From NCBI GenBank assembly GCA_029204225.1, contig CM055095.1, positions 35,863,078 through 35,927,077 of the forward strand: DNA of 64,000 bases. The letters run 5' to 3'. The notes under the pieces were generated by a model. The model was not told the origin of the DNA. It saw only the letters and a list, made by a program, of their open reading frames with translations, and did not search any database. Source of the DNA: Diphasiastrum complanatum (Eukaryota > Streptophyta > Lycopodiopsida > Lycopodiales > Lycopodiaceae). Made by a program: the position numbers and the translations under genes. Position 1 is the stretch's first letter. Each line of letters opens with the position of its first letter. Below, in pieces: positions 52,386 to 63,097 of this stretch.

Positions 52386-54049
52386 CTAGTACTGTCTTCT
52401 CTCTTCCCTCACATTTGGATATGGCGCTGAAGTTGAGGGTTGGTCGTCAGTGACCGATGGCGGTGGTGAGGGAGCCACTTCCTTCCTCTTCTGTGTTCGC
52501 GTAACAACTAACACAGGAGCGTGGTCTTGTCGACCTTTCGAGGGCATCCCTGCTGGAACTACTGGTTGCTGTATGGCAATGAGAATAAGAGGTGCACTGG
52601 TTCCAGGTTTAAATGGACAATTCTTGAAATAGTGTCCATAACCGCAATCTCGACAGGAGGCTGTATATTGTCCCTTGTAGGGACATTCTGCAATCTTGTG
52701 TCCTTCGCCGCATCCGTAGCAGCCGTAATTTCTTCCACCTTGACATTGAGTTTGTGCTGCGTAGGCCGAAACATATTCATCTATGGCAGGATCCATAAAT
52801 GCTGCATCTGGTCCGTACCACTGCTACTGCTCAGGTTGAGGTGGCACTTGCATCTCTTGTTCCGCTGCTGTCAGGTTTATATGGGCCACTTGTTGATTGG
52901 TTGGCCCTGGTGGAGCAGGTAAGGCCATGCATTGTGGTTGATTGGGTGCGTCATACCACGGTGCCGCATTAGGAGCCCCTTGATGATAATAATAAGAAGT
53001 CTGATAAGAACTTCTCTTCTGTTGAACAATCCTGAAGTTAAACGTGCAAAATGGCGTATCGTGCGATGTTGCATTGCACAGATGGCAGAATCTATGTGTC
53101 AGTCTCAAGTTTTGCTTTAGGACTGGACGCTCGTTCGCTATATGGTTTTGTGTGCATACTGAACACCATACATTTTCTCATCAAGGATACTGCAGCTGGT
53201 TTGGTTCTGGTTGATGTGGAGTTACTACTACAATTCCCTATAAGGCCTTCAATTTCTGGTCAAACTGCGTCGTAAGTTGTTCCATCTGTTGTTTGTGTAA
53301 TTTTGTCATTTGCTCCAACAGCAATTCTATGGATAGAGCGGATGCGTTTGATGAAGATGATGCGATCGAGGGAGTAGGAGTGTGGGTGGAAGGATATTCG
53401 ATGTCAGCTCCCTCATCCTCTTCCCTGATGGCATCTTCCATCGCTTCTTGCAGAGTAACGTACTGCTCCCGTCGTTTTAGTTATCTTTTGATGCTTCGTG
53501 GTGATCCAGCTAGGAACCACATGATCACCACATGATCGGGAGTCAGGGCTACACTACACTCGGATCGTAGATGTTTGACCCGTTCAATATAGTCCCGGAC
53601 CCTTTCTCGTTTTCCCATTTTGACTTTGTTTAGCAGGAGAAACGGGTTTTTCAGAAACTTTCTTGGTCTAAAGCGCGTAATGAGAGCCGCTTTAACTGCT
53701 TCCCAGGTGGATTTCTCTTCCTCTGACAGGTTGAAAAACCAATCCCGAGCCACTCCAAGCGAGGACATAGGAAATAGCATCAGCTTCTCTGCAGGTGTCC
53801 GTTCACCGTAGATTTCACAAGCTTACTCATAGATCTGGAGGAATCGGATGATGATCCGTCGTATTTTGGTATCTCCATCTATGGTGCTCTCCGAACTGCA
53901 TGCAAGGGTGCAACAGGTACGGGTTGGCCCATTGGATCCATTGGTGTTGGTTTCAGTTTTGTCTCTTGTTGCACAGCTGCTAATCTGGGAAGGTGTGGTG
54001 TCTGATTTGCTATCCTTCGTGCTATTGATCGTCCCGATCTTAGATTCAT
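52386..54049 (-). pseudogene. gypsy gag and zinc knuckles, copy 3
   Basis: ATG 54049 gives MNLRSGRSIARRIANQ. After frame changes, 53780-53481 reads LGVARDWFFNLSEEEKSTWE, KAALITRFRPRKFLKNPFLL and KMGKRERVRDYIERVKHLRS. 53441-53238 reads AIREEDEGADIEYPSTHTPT and a coiled coil. At 52796-52386 two knuckles are intact: CYGCGEGHKIAEC and CRDCGYGHYFKNC, both CX2CX3HX4C. Several frameshifts break the protein. Confidence 0.85.
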
Positions 54050-54059
54050 CCGATGGTGG

Positions 54060-55337
54060 ATTCTAAAGTGATCGGATCTGGCTTATATAGTAGGATGCAG
54101 TCTGCATCTTCAAGGATCTGATCGATCTGATAGGCCGGAATGAATTTTAGGCCTTTTACGGTGGTTTTTCCTTGATAGCTTTTTACTCCTTGCATTGATT
54201 GACCTGAGATTTTGACAGTAGCTGGATCTGATGAGATCTTTCCACTGATCTGGTCTGCGAGGGTTATCTTGTGCAAGGGTTGGTTGTGCAAGGGTTCTTT
54301 AGCTGTTTTTGTAGTTAAAAAATTTGATATCTTTCAGATCTCTGGGAAGTAACTCTCGCAAGCTTCACAGTAGCTGGATCTGGGTCAGATCTCACTATAG
54401 AATTCTCTGCGGGAGTTAACTCTCGCAAGAAGTGAAAATTCCACTGTCTGCGAGGCTTCAAAACCATTTTTTTGGCTTGATTTTTACCAGATCTTCACAC
54501 TAACCCTCGCAGGTTTCATCAGTGATGTAAATTGAAGTTCTGAATCGATTGAGAGAGTCTGCGAGAGTTCTTACTAGAAGGATTTGCTGGATCTTCATTT
54601 TTTAGAGATTTTTTTGCACTTAAATCCAATTTTTTGCTCACTGGAATCAAACTAACTCTCGCAAGCTTTTTTGTGTCCTTGTCTCACTGAGATAGAACTT
54701 CAGAATCATCTACGAGAGTTCTTGACCACTGGAACTGAAAATTTTATTGTCTGCGAGGGTTCACTAGTACTTTCCCATCTTTTTTTCATTGGGAACTCTC
54801 GCACAGACACTTATACATCAAACTTACTCTCACAAGCTTCTCTGTGTCCTGGTCTCACTGAGATGGAACTTCAGCGGGCTCTACGAGAGTTCTTATGAAG
54901 ATTTGAATTTTTTTGGATTTTTCCAAGGGTTTTTTGAATTTTTTATGATTTTTCTCTGATTTTTACAATCTGCTTGAAACTAACTCTCGCAAGCTTTTAT
55001 GCAGGTCTGGGACAGTACCCTAGAGCTGCTACCAGTCATTCAAGGGTTAATTCCCATTGATTCTGGAGATTTAAAAATCTGATGAGTTTTTTTACTCTTT
55101 TTTCCTCCAAAATATAGATTGGTGTGTTTTTTGAGTTTTTTGGATGGTTGGTTTGGGTTTCAAGCCCTTAAAGGTTGTTCAGGGCCTCCTCTGCCCTCTC
55201 ACACCTCCTTCGCTAGTTGTGAACAGTCCAAACACAAAAAAAATACAGAAAGCTAACTCTAACTCCCACAAATCTACTTAAACTACTCTAAAAAATAAGA
55301 AACTAGCTAAAATATAGCTAAACTAGGTAGTGGAAAC
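54060..55337 (-). other. Leader of gypsy copy 3 with repeated hairpin motifs
   Basis: At least a dozen variants of CTCTCGCAAG / GCGAGAGTT lie between 54220 and 55000, in both orientations. One pair, TGCGGGAGTTAACTCTCGCA at 54408-54427, is a near-perfect palindrome. No coding frame is recognised before the gag start. Confidence 0.75.
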
Positions 55338-55339
55338 CT

Positions 55340-55358
55340 ATCCCCGGCAACGGCGCCA
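55340..55358 (-). promoter_or_regulatory. Primer binding site, tRNA-Asp type
   Basis: On the minus strand TGGCGCCGTTGCCGGGGAT follows the LTR end CACA by one base. It agrees with the known plant gypsy site for tRNA-Asp. Confidence 0.9.
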
Positions 55359-55359
55359 C

Positions 55360-56091
55360 TGTGAGGTCAAAGATCTCTCGTAGTATAGCCCTTCCGCCTG
55401 TCAACAAAGGCTAGATCACTGGATAGGTACCTAACTATGCATAGATTTGGGTGAAGGGAAGAGATAGAAAAGAAGAGGTTGAGAAGAGAAGAGAGAAAGA
55501 GAGAGTGATAGAGTTAGAGAGTGAGGGTGGAGGTTAGCTCAAATGCTCCTTATGCTTGCTAATGGAAAAACATTCACTATGGCAAACAATAAACATGAAA
55601 ATAAAAAGCAATGGAAAACACAATCAAGAGCATTAGCAAGTAGTGAATAGCAAATGAGGATGCTTCTCTTCCAAAAATGGTAGAGTTTATTCCTTCTCAT
55701 TAAACATGGAAATAGTGTACAAATGGTGCCTTTTTATAGAATGGGGAAGGCCCTTGCCCCTCAATCCTATTGGCTAATGTTCACAATGATCCTATCCATT
55801 CATCTTGGACCCAACTTGATCCAAGGGTCCACAAAAAGTACATTAGAAATCACAAGATTCATGTGAGTCCCAATTTGAACCCAACTCTAAAAAGTAATCT
55901 CTAAGTTTAAAAATGACATTGGGCCTCTAGTTTTATTTTAATTCCAAGGCTTAAGTCAAGTTTATTTTATTTACAACTTTAATTGCGTGCTCATTGGGCC
56001 ATGGGCTTATACACGCATGATGTCATGCCCTCGCAACACATTTTATTGGAGGATTTTATTTATTTACACTTTGTTGGGAATACCCCCAACA
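55360..56091 (-). repeat. 5' LTR of gypsy copy 3
   Basis: On the minus strand starts TGTTGGGGGTATTCCC and ends CCTCACA; 732 bases. Strong match to the LTR at 63098-63916. Confidence 0.9.
55727..55742 (-). promoter_or_regulatory. LTR TATA box
   Basis: Minus strand TCTATAAAAAGGCACC. The LTR at 63098 has TTAATAAAAAGACACC and that at 40726 GATAAAAAGACACC here, so the box is best preserved in copy 3. Confidence 0.6.
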
Positions 56092-57475
56092 CACTTATCC
56101 AATTTGGAGAAAGTGTTACAGAAATGCCACGACTACCAGATCTCCTGAATCTGGAAAAATGTCAATTCTGGGTGACACATGGCTTGATTCTTGGCCATAT
56201 AGTGTCAAGACACGGGATTGTCACAGATCTATCAAAGATCAGGATCATTGTTGATCTACCACCACCGGAGATGACCCGCGAAGTCTACATCTTCATGGGT
56301 CATGCTAACTATTATAGGATCTTCATTCTGGATTTTGCGGAGTTAGCCCGACCAATTTACAAACTCACAATGGATCTACATTGGAACAAGGAAGCCCTAA
56401 AGGCTTTCCAGAAGCTTAAGGATGCATTGGTTTCAGCACCAATCTTACGCCCATTCAATTGGTCCATTGAGTTTCACGTGCATACAGACGCATCGAAGTA
56501 TGCAGTTGGAGATGTTTTAATCCAGCCAGGTGAACACAAAAAAGATTTTGCAATCCGATTTGCAAGCCGACAGCTCAGTGGTACCGAAATGAATTATTCA
56601 ACCACAGAACGGGAAGCATTGGCAATAATCTATGCGGTTAAGAAATTTCGACACTACTTGATGGCCACACATTTTGTTTTTTATACGGACCATCAACCCT
56701 TGCTCTATCTTGTTAATAAAACTTGCAACACCGGAAGAATCACCAGATGAGTACTTTTGTTGTTGGAATTTGATTTTCGGATAGTAGTTCGCAAGGGAAA
56801 ACAACACTACATGGCAGATCATGTGTCACGAATCAAGGGAAAGGAGATTGCAACCCAACCCGATGATGAGCTGGCAGATGCTGTCTTATTTTACGTGGAC
56901 ACAATACCAGAATGAGTTGCCGAGATTGTTGAATATCTAATGTAGGGCCAACCAGACAAATCACTACCAAAGGCAGAATAGCGGAAATTGATCTTGAAGG
57001 CTAGACCTTATCAGCTGATTGCCGGCCAGTTGTATCGAAGAAGACCCGACGAAATTCTTCGGTGGTGTATTCTTTCTCATGAAGCCACCCAGATCATTTC
57101 GCTTTCACATGAAAGCATGGGTGGAGGCCATTTTGCTTCTGACATTACAGCTCGCAAGATCCTGCAATCAGGATGTTGGTGGCCAACAATTCATAAGGAT
57201 ACGGAGGAATACTTGAAAAAGTGCGATGTGTGCCAAAGGGCGAGAAGGCCAACGAGATTGAATTATGACCTACTACACCCGGTCTTAGCCCAAGCGCCAT
57301 TTGAAAAGTGAGGATTGGATTACATCGGTCCAATTCATCCTACAACAAGGAGTTCCCAGGCTCGATACATAATCGTAGCTACTGACTACCTCACCAAGTG
57401 GGTCGAAGCCAAGGTAGTAAGACTAGCTGATGCTAGGACCACTACCAAGTTTCTTTATGAAAATATCATTGCTTG
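56092..57475 (+). pseudogene. gypsy copy 4: RT C-terminus, RNase H, integrase N-terminus
   Basis: Starts mid-RT right after the copy 3 LTR (TLIQFGESVTEMPRLPDLLN, then CQFWVTHGLILGHIVSRHG) and runs as a 255-codon frame into RNase H (FHVHTDASKYAVGDVLIQP, YSTTEREALAIIYAVKKF, FYTDHQPLLYLV). The integrase zinc finger follows (ISLSHESMGGGHFASD, CDVCQRARRP), then YIGPI and IIVATDYLTKWVEAK. It is broken only by TGA and TAG (for example after GRITR, in IPE-stop-VAE, YLM-stop-GQP, KAE-stop-RKL, EK-stop-GLD). The integrase core is cut after YENIIA, where leader-like sequence begins. It may be the second half of copy 2. Confidence 0.88.
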
Positions 57476-57892
57476 AACTCTCGCAGAACCTTCGCATAGT
57501 AGTCAAATCACCTTCTGAACTCTCGCAAGCTTTCCTGAGGTCTTAGAATTTTGTGAAGAAGGTGCCTGTCAAAATTTGGGTGGAACTGAACAAGGGAAAG
57601 TGGATTTCAGCTAATACGCACTCTAAATTCCGCTATATAAGGGCTGAATTTGAGTCATTTGTCACCTTTGCTAGCGAAGCTCTGCCGAAATTTACACTGA
57701 AATTACCAAGTTCTCCGTTTGCGACCAAACTTCCTACCAGCTATCATCTGTTCATACTGAACACCGATCTGTGCTCTGAACTACAATACTTGTCATCCAA
57801 CACTCGTAATTCACAATTTTTGTCGTTTCCATACCTTTTTATCTTTTCCACCGTTTTTTCTACTTTTTTGACTTCTAATCATCACTACTAAC
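57476..57892 (+). promoter_or_regulatory. Leader-like sequence with TATA box
   Basis: AACTCTCGCAGAACCTTCGCA and GAACTCTCGCAAGCTTTCC at 57477-57535 are the leader motifs of the gypsy family. CTATATAAGGG at 57633-57643 is a good TATA box, about 250 bases before the ATG at 57893. Between them is plain, T-rich leader. Promoter activity is inferred. Confidence 0.45.
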
Positions 57893-58969
57893 ATGGCCTC
57901 CTCATCCTTTGAAGACACTGGCACCAAACAATTAATCCAGCGTGAAATCCCCGAGGCCACACAGATTCGGCCCTTACCCTCTAACGCTCTGATCCAACCA
58001 TGGCTGTAGACAATTGGCCCACTTCTAGTGGCAATGGCTGTTTACCCGGCGCTTTTCCATTATGAGATTAACATGGGCCTCGCCCTTCATGCTTACACCA
58101 CCTGGGACGAGGACAAGGCTCGTTTCCACTTCCTGTACCAAGGTACCACGTACAAGGTCAGGATTAACGCCGACTCGATGGTCATCGTTGGTATAATGTC
58201 CGGTGATCGTCAACTCATCTCCCATCGCCATGCCAAAGTTCTGATCAAACCATTCGTCACCCAAATCACACCAAAAATTTCCATCCAGACTAACAATGGT
58301 TACCTGATAGAAGCTATCACGGAACCCGTCATTCAGGCGGCTACGCATCTGTTGAATAACTTTCTGGTTATTTCAACATTTCGCAAGGACAGAATCCAGT
58401 CTACGCTGCTGAGTCAAATAGTGGAATCCTTTCTGAAATTCCCTGGCCCCTCAGTTGTGCCATACGACTGGCATAGCTTCCTTATTCGTGAACTAGCCAA
58501 GTCCATCAAACCCAACAATCGTGAGCGTATCGCAGCGGGCCCCCTGTTGTGTAACTTTGTCTGCGCACTTCTTGAGACGAAAGTGTGCAGTTTCCAATGC
58601 ACATTCTTTTTGTCCACCCAAGTGCCACACACTAACCTTTATCTGCCATCCCAAGCATCCACATCCTCCCAACCTGTAGCTATTAGCACAACGGCCAACA
58701 AATGAATGCCTGGCGCTGCCTCTACATCCTCATCTCCACTTGCTAGTCGAAGACGCGCCTCCACGACCACACTAACCACTCCATCAACCATCACCACTTC
58801 TTCTTCCGTGCAACCCCCCATTCCGATCTCTGTTGTCGCTACCTCTCTTCCTGTTTCATCCACAACTATCATTAGAGGAGTTACAAACATCACAAGGGCT
58901 ATCACGAAGGACAAAAAAAAACGCCGGATTTTAAAACTCCGATGGACTTTCAAGTTCAGTTTAGCTTAA
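57893..58969 (+). pseudogene. Unrecognised 359-codon frame with two in-frame stops
   Basis: ATG 57893 (context AACATGGCC) opens MASSSFEDTGTKQLIQREIP. One frame then runs to a TAA at 58967-58969, broken only by TAG (58007-58009) and TGA (58703-58705). The middle looks like a folded protein: YPALFHYEINMGLALHAYTT, KARFHFLYQGTTYKVRINAD, YDWHSFLIRELAKSIKPNN, ERIAAGPLLCNFVCALLE. The C-terminal third is Ser/Thr-rich (SQASTSSQP, ASTTTLTTPSTITTS) and ends basic (KDKKKRRILKLRWTFKF). The W-x-x-F-L...R-x-x-x-x-x-x-LL block faintly recalls the putative plant transposon protein domain found beside gypsy genes. Position after pol and before an LTR would suit an env-position accessory ORF. No signal peptide is evident. 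Confidence 0.5.
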
Positions 58970-59170
58970 CCTTACTAGTAATGTGTAGTTAACATGAACG
59001 ATTATAACGCATGCAACTGTAACTTCAAGAACCTATGACGCTCATTAACTAGCTTTTTCAAATTTGAAAATGAGATTGTGTCCCTCATTGTAACTAGCGA
59101 GAGAATAAACATAGAATCTCAGGTACACCATGGATGAAGAATAGTGTCTATTTTCTTTTTGGTTTGTCAG
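58970..59170. other. Spacer ending in a splice-acceptor-like tract
   Basis: Nothing coding. TTTCTTTTTGGTTTGTCAG at 59152-59170 looks like an intron 3' end. Confidence 0.35.
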
Positions 59171-61688
59171 CTGATGTTTGCAAAGATGTCTCAGTTTCAT
59201 CTACACATTGTTCTCCTGCCGAGAATGCTCTGATAGCTAAAAGAGGAGTAGTGAAAGAATCCACAGTTTTTCCACTTGATATAATCGCTCACAGAATCAA
59301 CCAAAGAAAGGATTACGATTTGTGGATTGACGGAAGTTTGTATCCATTGGATCCGAGCTCGATGCAAGCTCCACAATTCCAATCCCTCAGGTTATTGTGA
59401 AAGATTGACGACTTATGGTGTTGCAAACTCTGTTCAGAAAATACAGAGTTTAGAATGTATGTTAAATGGTTTGCTTGCTGACTATAGAGAAAAAGAGACC
59501 GCATTATCACAAACAAAAAAAGATAATGCACATTTACATAATATTATATTAAATTTGAATGCAAGTAATGATCAATTCCGGCAAGTTGTTCAGACATTAT
59601 GTATATCAAATGATCAGTTAAAAGAAAAAACTTGCATACTAGATAAGAAATTAAAAAGAAACAAGTGAAAAAGAATTCTGAAGGACATTGATGAGCTTTC
59701 ATTAAATGGAGGCCAACAGAGAAAAAAGATTCAAGCATTCAAGTAAGGATTTAATTTGAATCAGTTTTATTTTAGTTTTGTGAAGTAGCATGACATTTAT
59801 TATGTGTCCTATTTTGGTTTCTTGATCTTCATAATCATTTGCAGATCAGCATTGGTTGCAAATCAGCATATGAAGGACAATGACCTGATCGGAAAATCAC
59901 TGAGTTTGGTATTGACAACCAAGTCCACAAAGCCTTTATTGGACAATAATCGATATTCTCGAATTAAGTCCAAGGTCACTGAGGCTTTGATGAACGAGGT
60001 TGGTAAGGTAATCGACCAAACTTTAATTCAGGGAGCATGTGATTTCTCAGGTATTAGCAGGGAGGCATATGCAAGTATATTTAAGATTATTAAAGAGACT
60101 TTTAGACAATTGCACGTAAGAAAATTTCCCATTCATCGCCCTTTTCAGATAATATTGGAGAGAGGTGTATTGAATAAGGACAAAACATCATTGAAATCTC
60201 TTTTCACATCAATGAGATTTACAATTCAAAGTCTGGCAATTTGTCATATAATTCTACCAACAACTTATTTGTGGATTTGAATCATTTATTGAGATTTATA
60301 GTGAAATTCTATAATATTACAAGTGTTAGTATGAGCAAGCTTATTCTAGTGGTCAAGCTAGATGAATCGGAAGTTATAAAAGGACAAAAGTTGGAAGAGT
60401 AAGTATTACTCTCATGAAGTTTTTAGGTGAAAAACGGCTGTTATTCATGTGCAATTTCTTTTAGTAATTGTTTTGAATATATAAAAACTTGTGATTCCAT
60501 ATGTTGAACATGTTATTAAGGAGGATCACGATGTTCTTTCTTGGATTTTTAGCAGAACAAGTTATCCAGATATCATAAAGGATCATATGAATGGCAAAGT
60601 ACTTAGTGTTCCTGAAAGAGGTGAATTTTTTGTGGAATGGCATTTAGTTGGAGACTTGAAGTCATTGAAATGTATGTTCAATGTATCTCATGGAGCAAAT
60701 TCAAAACAACCATGTCTATATTATATGAAATTATCAAATGACATTTCAAGGAACATAAGAGTTTCAAGAGATATTGAAGATCCCAGCTGGAAACTAGTAC
60801 TACCAATTCCTTTACAAAATGTGCATATTTGCACACTTCATGGAGAGGTAAGGATCATAGAAAAATTAATATATCTTCATATCTTGTTTGCATGGAATAC
60901 TAAGCTAGAATCAGCATCAAAACAAGCAATCGCTCGATTAGAGGAAGTGTTGTCAAAAGCAAACCTTCATAAAGGCCATGTTAAAATACAAAAAGATGAA
61001 AAGCTTTTGAGAAAAACAGGAAATGTACCCAGTAAACCTAGCATAGGAGGAGTCAAAGCTCATCGATTTTTATCAAATCATTCTAAAGAGTCATCTAAAA
61101 TTCAATACTCGGTTTGGAAAGATATTATTTCTGCAACAGAAGACTTTGAAGATAAATGAACAACAAGGGTAAAGAAGGTTGAAGTTTGGAAAAAGCTCGA
61201 TAATATGGTTGAAGTGCTTAGAAAAGACACAATTTCATATGCAGATGCACTCCTATTGGAGAAAACAGCAATAGAGTTTGTAGATGCAGTTCGTGTGGCT
61301 TGGGGCTCAGATCACATCATCCACTACATGGTAAGATACATTTGAACAGTGTCTTACAATTTTATAATTCTAGTATGACTTGCTTGATAGATTCTAACCA
61401 ATGCATAAATCTTTGATATTGCAGCACATTTTAAGGCATCATGCATCATTTTTTGCAAAAAAGTATGGCAGTTTGAGTATATGGTCCTCAAAAGGAATGG
61501 AGAAATCACATTGGCAGGCAAGAGCAGCATTTCATCGAAATACACAACATGGTGGAACATCCTCAAAAAATAGTTACATCATTCAGCTATTCCAATGGTT
61601 TTATAGACGAGCTCAAGTTCGATACACAACAAGATCAACTGAATATCAAAGATTCAAAAAAGCATGTAAATTTGTAAGCCAAAATTAG
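59171..61688 (+). pseudogene. Multi-exon transposase-like gene, decayed
   Basis: Proposed exons: 59171-59390, about 59400-59742, 59845-60398, 60465-61330, 61425-61688, with GT-AG introns at 59743-59844, 60399-60464 and 61331-61424. The second and last join in frame; the 66-base intron is short, and the link of the first two exons is unresolved. A coiled coil (YREKETALSQTKKDNAHLHN) is followed by DNDLIGKSLSLVLTTK and SRIKSKVTEALMNEVGKVID. EWHLVGDLKSLKCMFNVSHG, then ANSKQPCLYYM, recalls the GD-x-K-x-L...C-x-x-C block of little-studied eukaryotic transposase-like proteins. The last exon has ILRHHASFFAKKYGSLSIWS and FHRNTQHGGTSSKN, which fit that group. TGA at 59666-59668 and 61157-61159 and two small indels (near 60215 and 60486) break it. 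AATAAA follows at about 61702. Confidence 0.5.
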
Positions 61689-61769
61689 ATTGATGACATT
61701 CAATAAAGATCAAACGCGGGTAATAAAAAATTCTCAAATTTCACATACATTAAATGGAAAAGAGTACAA

Positions 61770-63094
61770 TCATTTTTTTTCATTGTCTCTAAGGACAGTT
61801 TTTGTTGTGTGGTCATGAAGGAACTTTTTCCTATCATACGGATCCAAAAATCGAGTGGATCGCCTTTTGCTCAGATCTATATATCCTGATAGAATTGCCA
61901 GAGCAGATGATCTCATAGGAACATTTTCTGGCATGTAATTGAACACTTTAAGAGCAACATCTCTTTTGACAAAAATGATTCTATATGTATTTTTTGGATA
62001 TTTATGCCCTTGGGCAAAATAAGATAGGGCCTTGATGGCCATGATTAAGGTTCCCGCATTCACAAAAAACCTTTCATGAAGAATACAAATTTTGCTATTT
62101 ACAAAATGTTTCAGATAATGAGCCAATGAGGCATCCTTCTGTCTCTCGTCTTGTCTTCTCTCAATCCTCCATACCTGCTAGCAAAGGCATCAACTTCAAC
62201 GATTTCCCACAACACATAATCAAGTGTTAGTCAAACTAACAGATCAATCATCAGTTACACGTAAAATACTAAATGATTTTTGTGAGAAGGTGTACTTACC
62301 AGATCCTCCTCGTCAGCTTGGATCACACCAGCAGCTTCTAAATTGTGACCAGCAATAATGGTCGATTGCTGGTTAGCTAGAATAGTATATATGGGAGGTG
62401 GCAGATAGCTTTTCTAAAATGCCAAAAACTCCTCCTCACTCGGCATATTAGCCTCATATGCTCTGTTCTCAGATAGCATCCTTTGAAGGGCATCTGTGCC
62501 ACTTGCCCATTCTTCCTGGTCCTCATAGTCGATGCCATGTATGAGGTCGTCATCATCAAAGTCAATAAAATCACTAAATTCAGAAATCATCCTTGACAAA
62601 AAAGATAATATCTCATCTTCTCTGAGATCCATTACGTCTCAGATGTCGTTAATGGACAAGAATGCAATATCGTCCATATGATACACAGGGAGGTCCATCA
62701 GGGTTCTACTCTGGTCAATCTGGCTCACGATAGATAAGGGAGAGATAGACAAAGAACGAGCCTTGGCAAGATCACATTGCTGTGCTTGCCTGGCCTCCTC
62801 TGCATCTTCTAAAGCCTCATCAATAATGGAAACCATAGCCACACGAGTAGTAGGGACATACAAACCAATCATAGACAACCCATAAGATTCTGCCTCGTCA
62901 GAGATAAGAGCAGATAAGAAAAACACAAAGGCCATACCCTCCTGAACGAAGCGACATAGTCGATTGTGTTCCTCACAGGGTATGACAGTTTTAAACAGAT
63001 CGATAAGTTTGGTAAACTCACGATCATGGCTTTGCTAGACACTAGGCTGAGCATGAGTCAAATCTGTGAAATGCACAAATCTCAGGCCGTCCAT
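61770..63094 (-). pseudogene. Two-exon gene of unknown function, 5' end cut by an LTR
   Basis: Exon 63094-62300 (265 codons) and exon 62174-61770 join across a phase-0 intron with consensus ends (CTG|GTAAGT ... GCTAGCAG|GTA). The frame is broken only by TAG 63037-63035, TGA 62641-62639 and TAG 62416-62414; there is no frameshift. Readable segments are CEEHNRLCRFVQEGMAFVFF, VSIIDEALEDAEEARQAQQ, the acidic SDFIDFDDDDLIHGIDYED, LPPPIYTILANQQSTIIAG, and in exon 2 IERRQDERQKDASLAHYLK and NAGTLIMAIKALSYFAQG, which has an ARM-like feel. I do not recognise the family. The ATG at 63094 is 4 bases from the LTR, so the true start probably lay beyond it. It converges on the gene at 59171-61688 with 81 bases between. 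Confidence 0.5.
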
Positions 63095-63097
63095 TAG

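Larger units (their letters stand above)
49620..56091 (-). mobile_element. Tat/Athila-like gypsy, copy 3, minus strand
   Basis: The most complete copy: 5' LTR, tRNA-Asp-type primer binding site, leader, gag, knuckles, protease, RT, RNase H and integrase to past the catalytic Glu. The 3' end, including the 3' LTR, is missing at the junction with copy 2. About 430 bases between protease and RT are also lost. Its 5' LTR abuts plus-strand RT sequence of copy 4. Confidence 0.9.

Noticed and set aside
58028-58705. 225-codon frame taken as a complete gene
   Set aside because: It begins with GTG only because an in-frame TAG lies upstream. The real frame opens at ATG 57893 and continues past the TGA.
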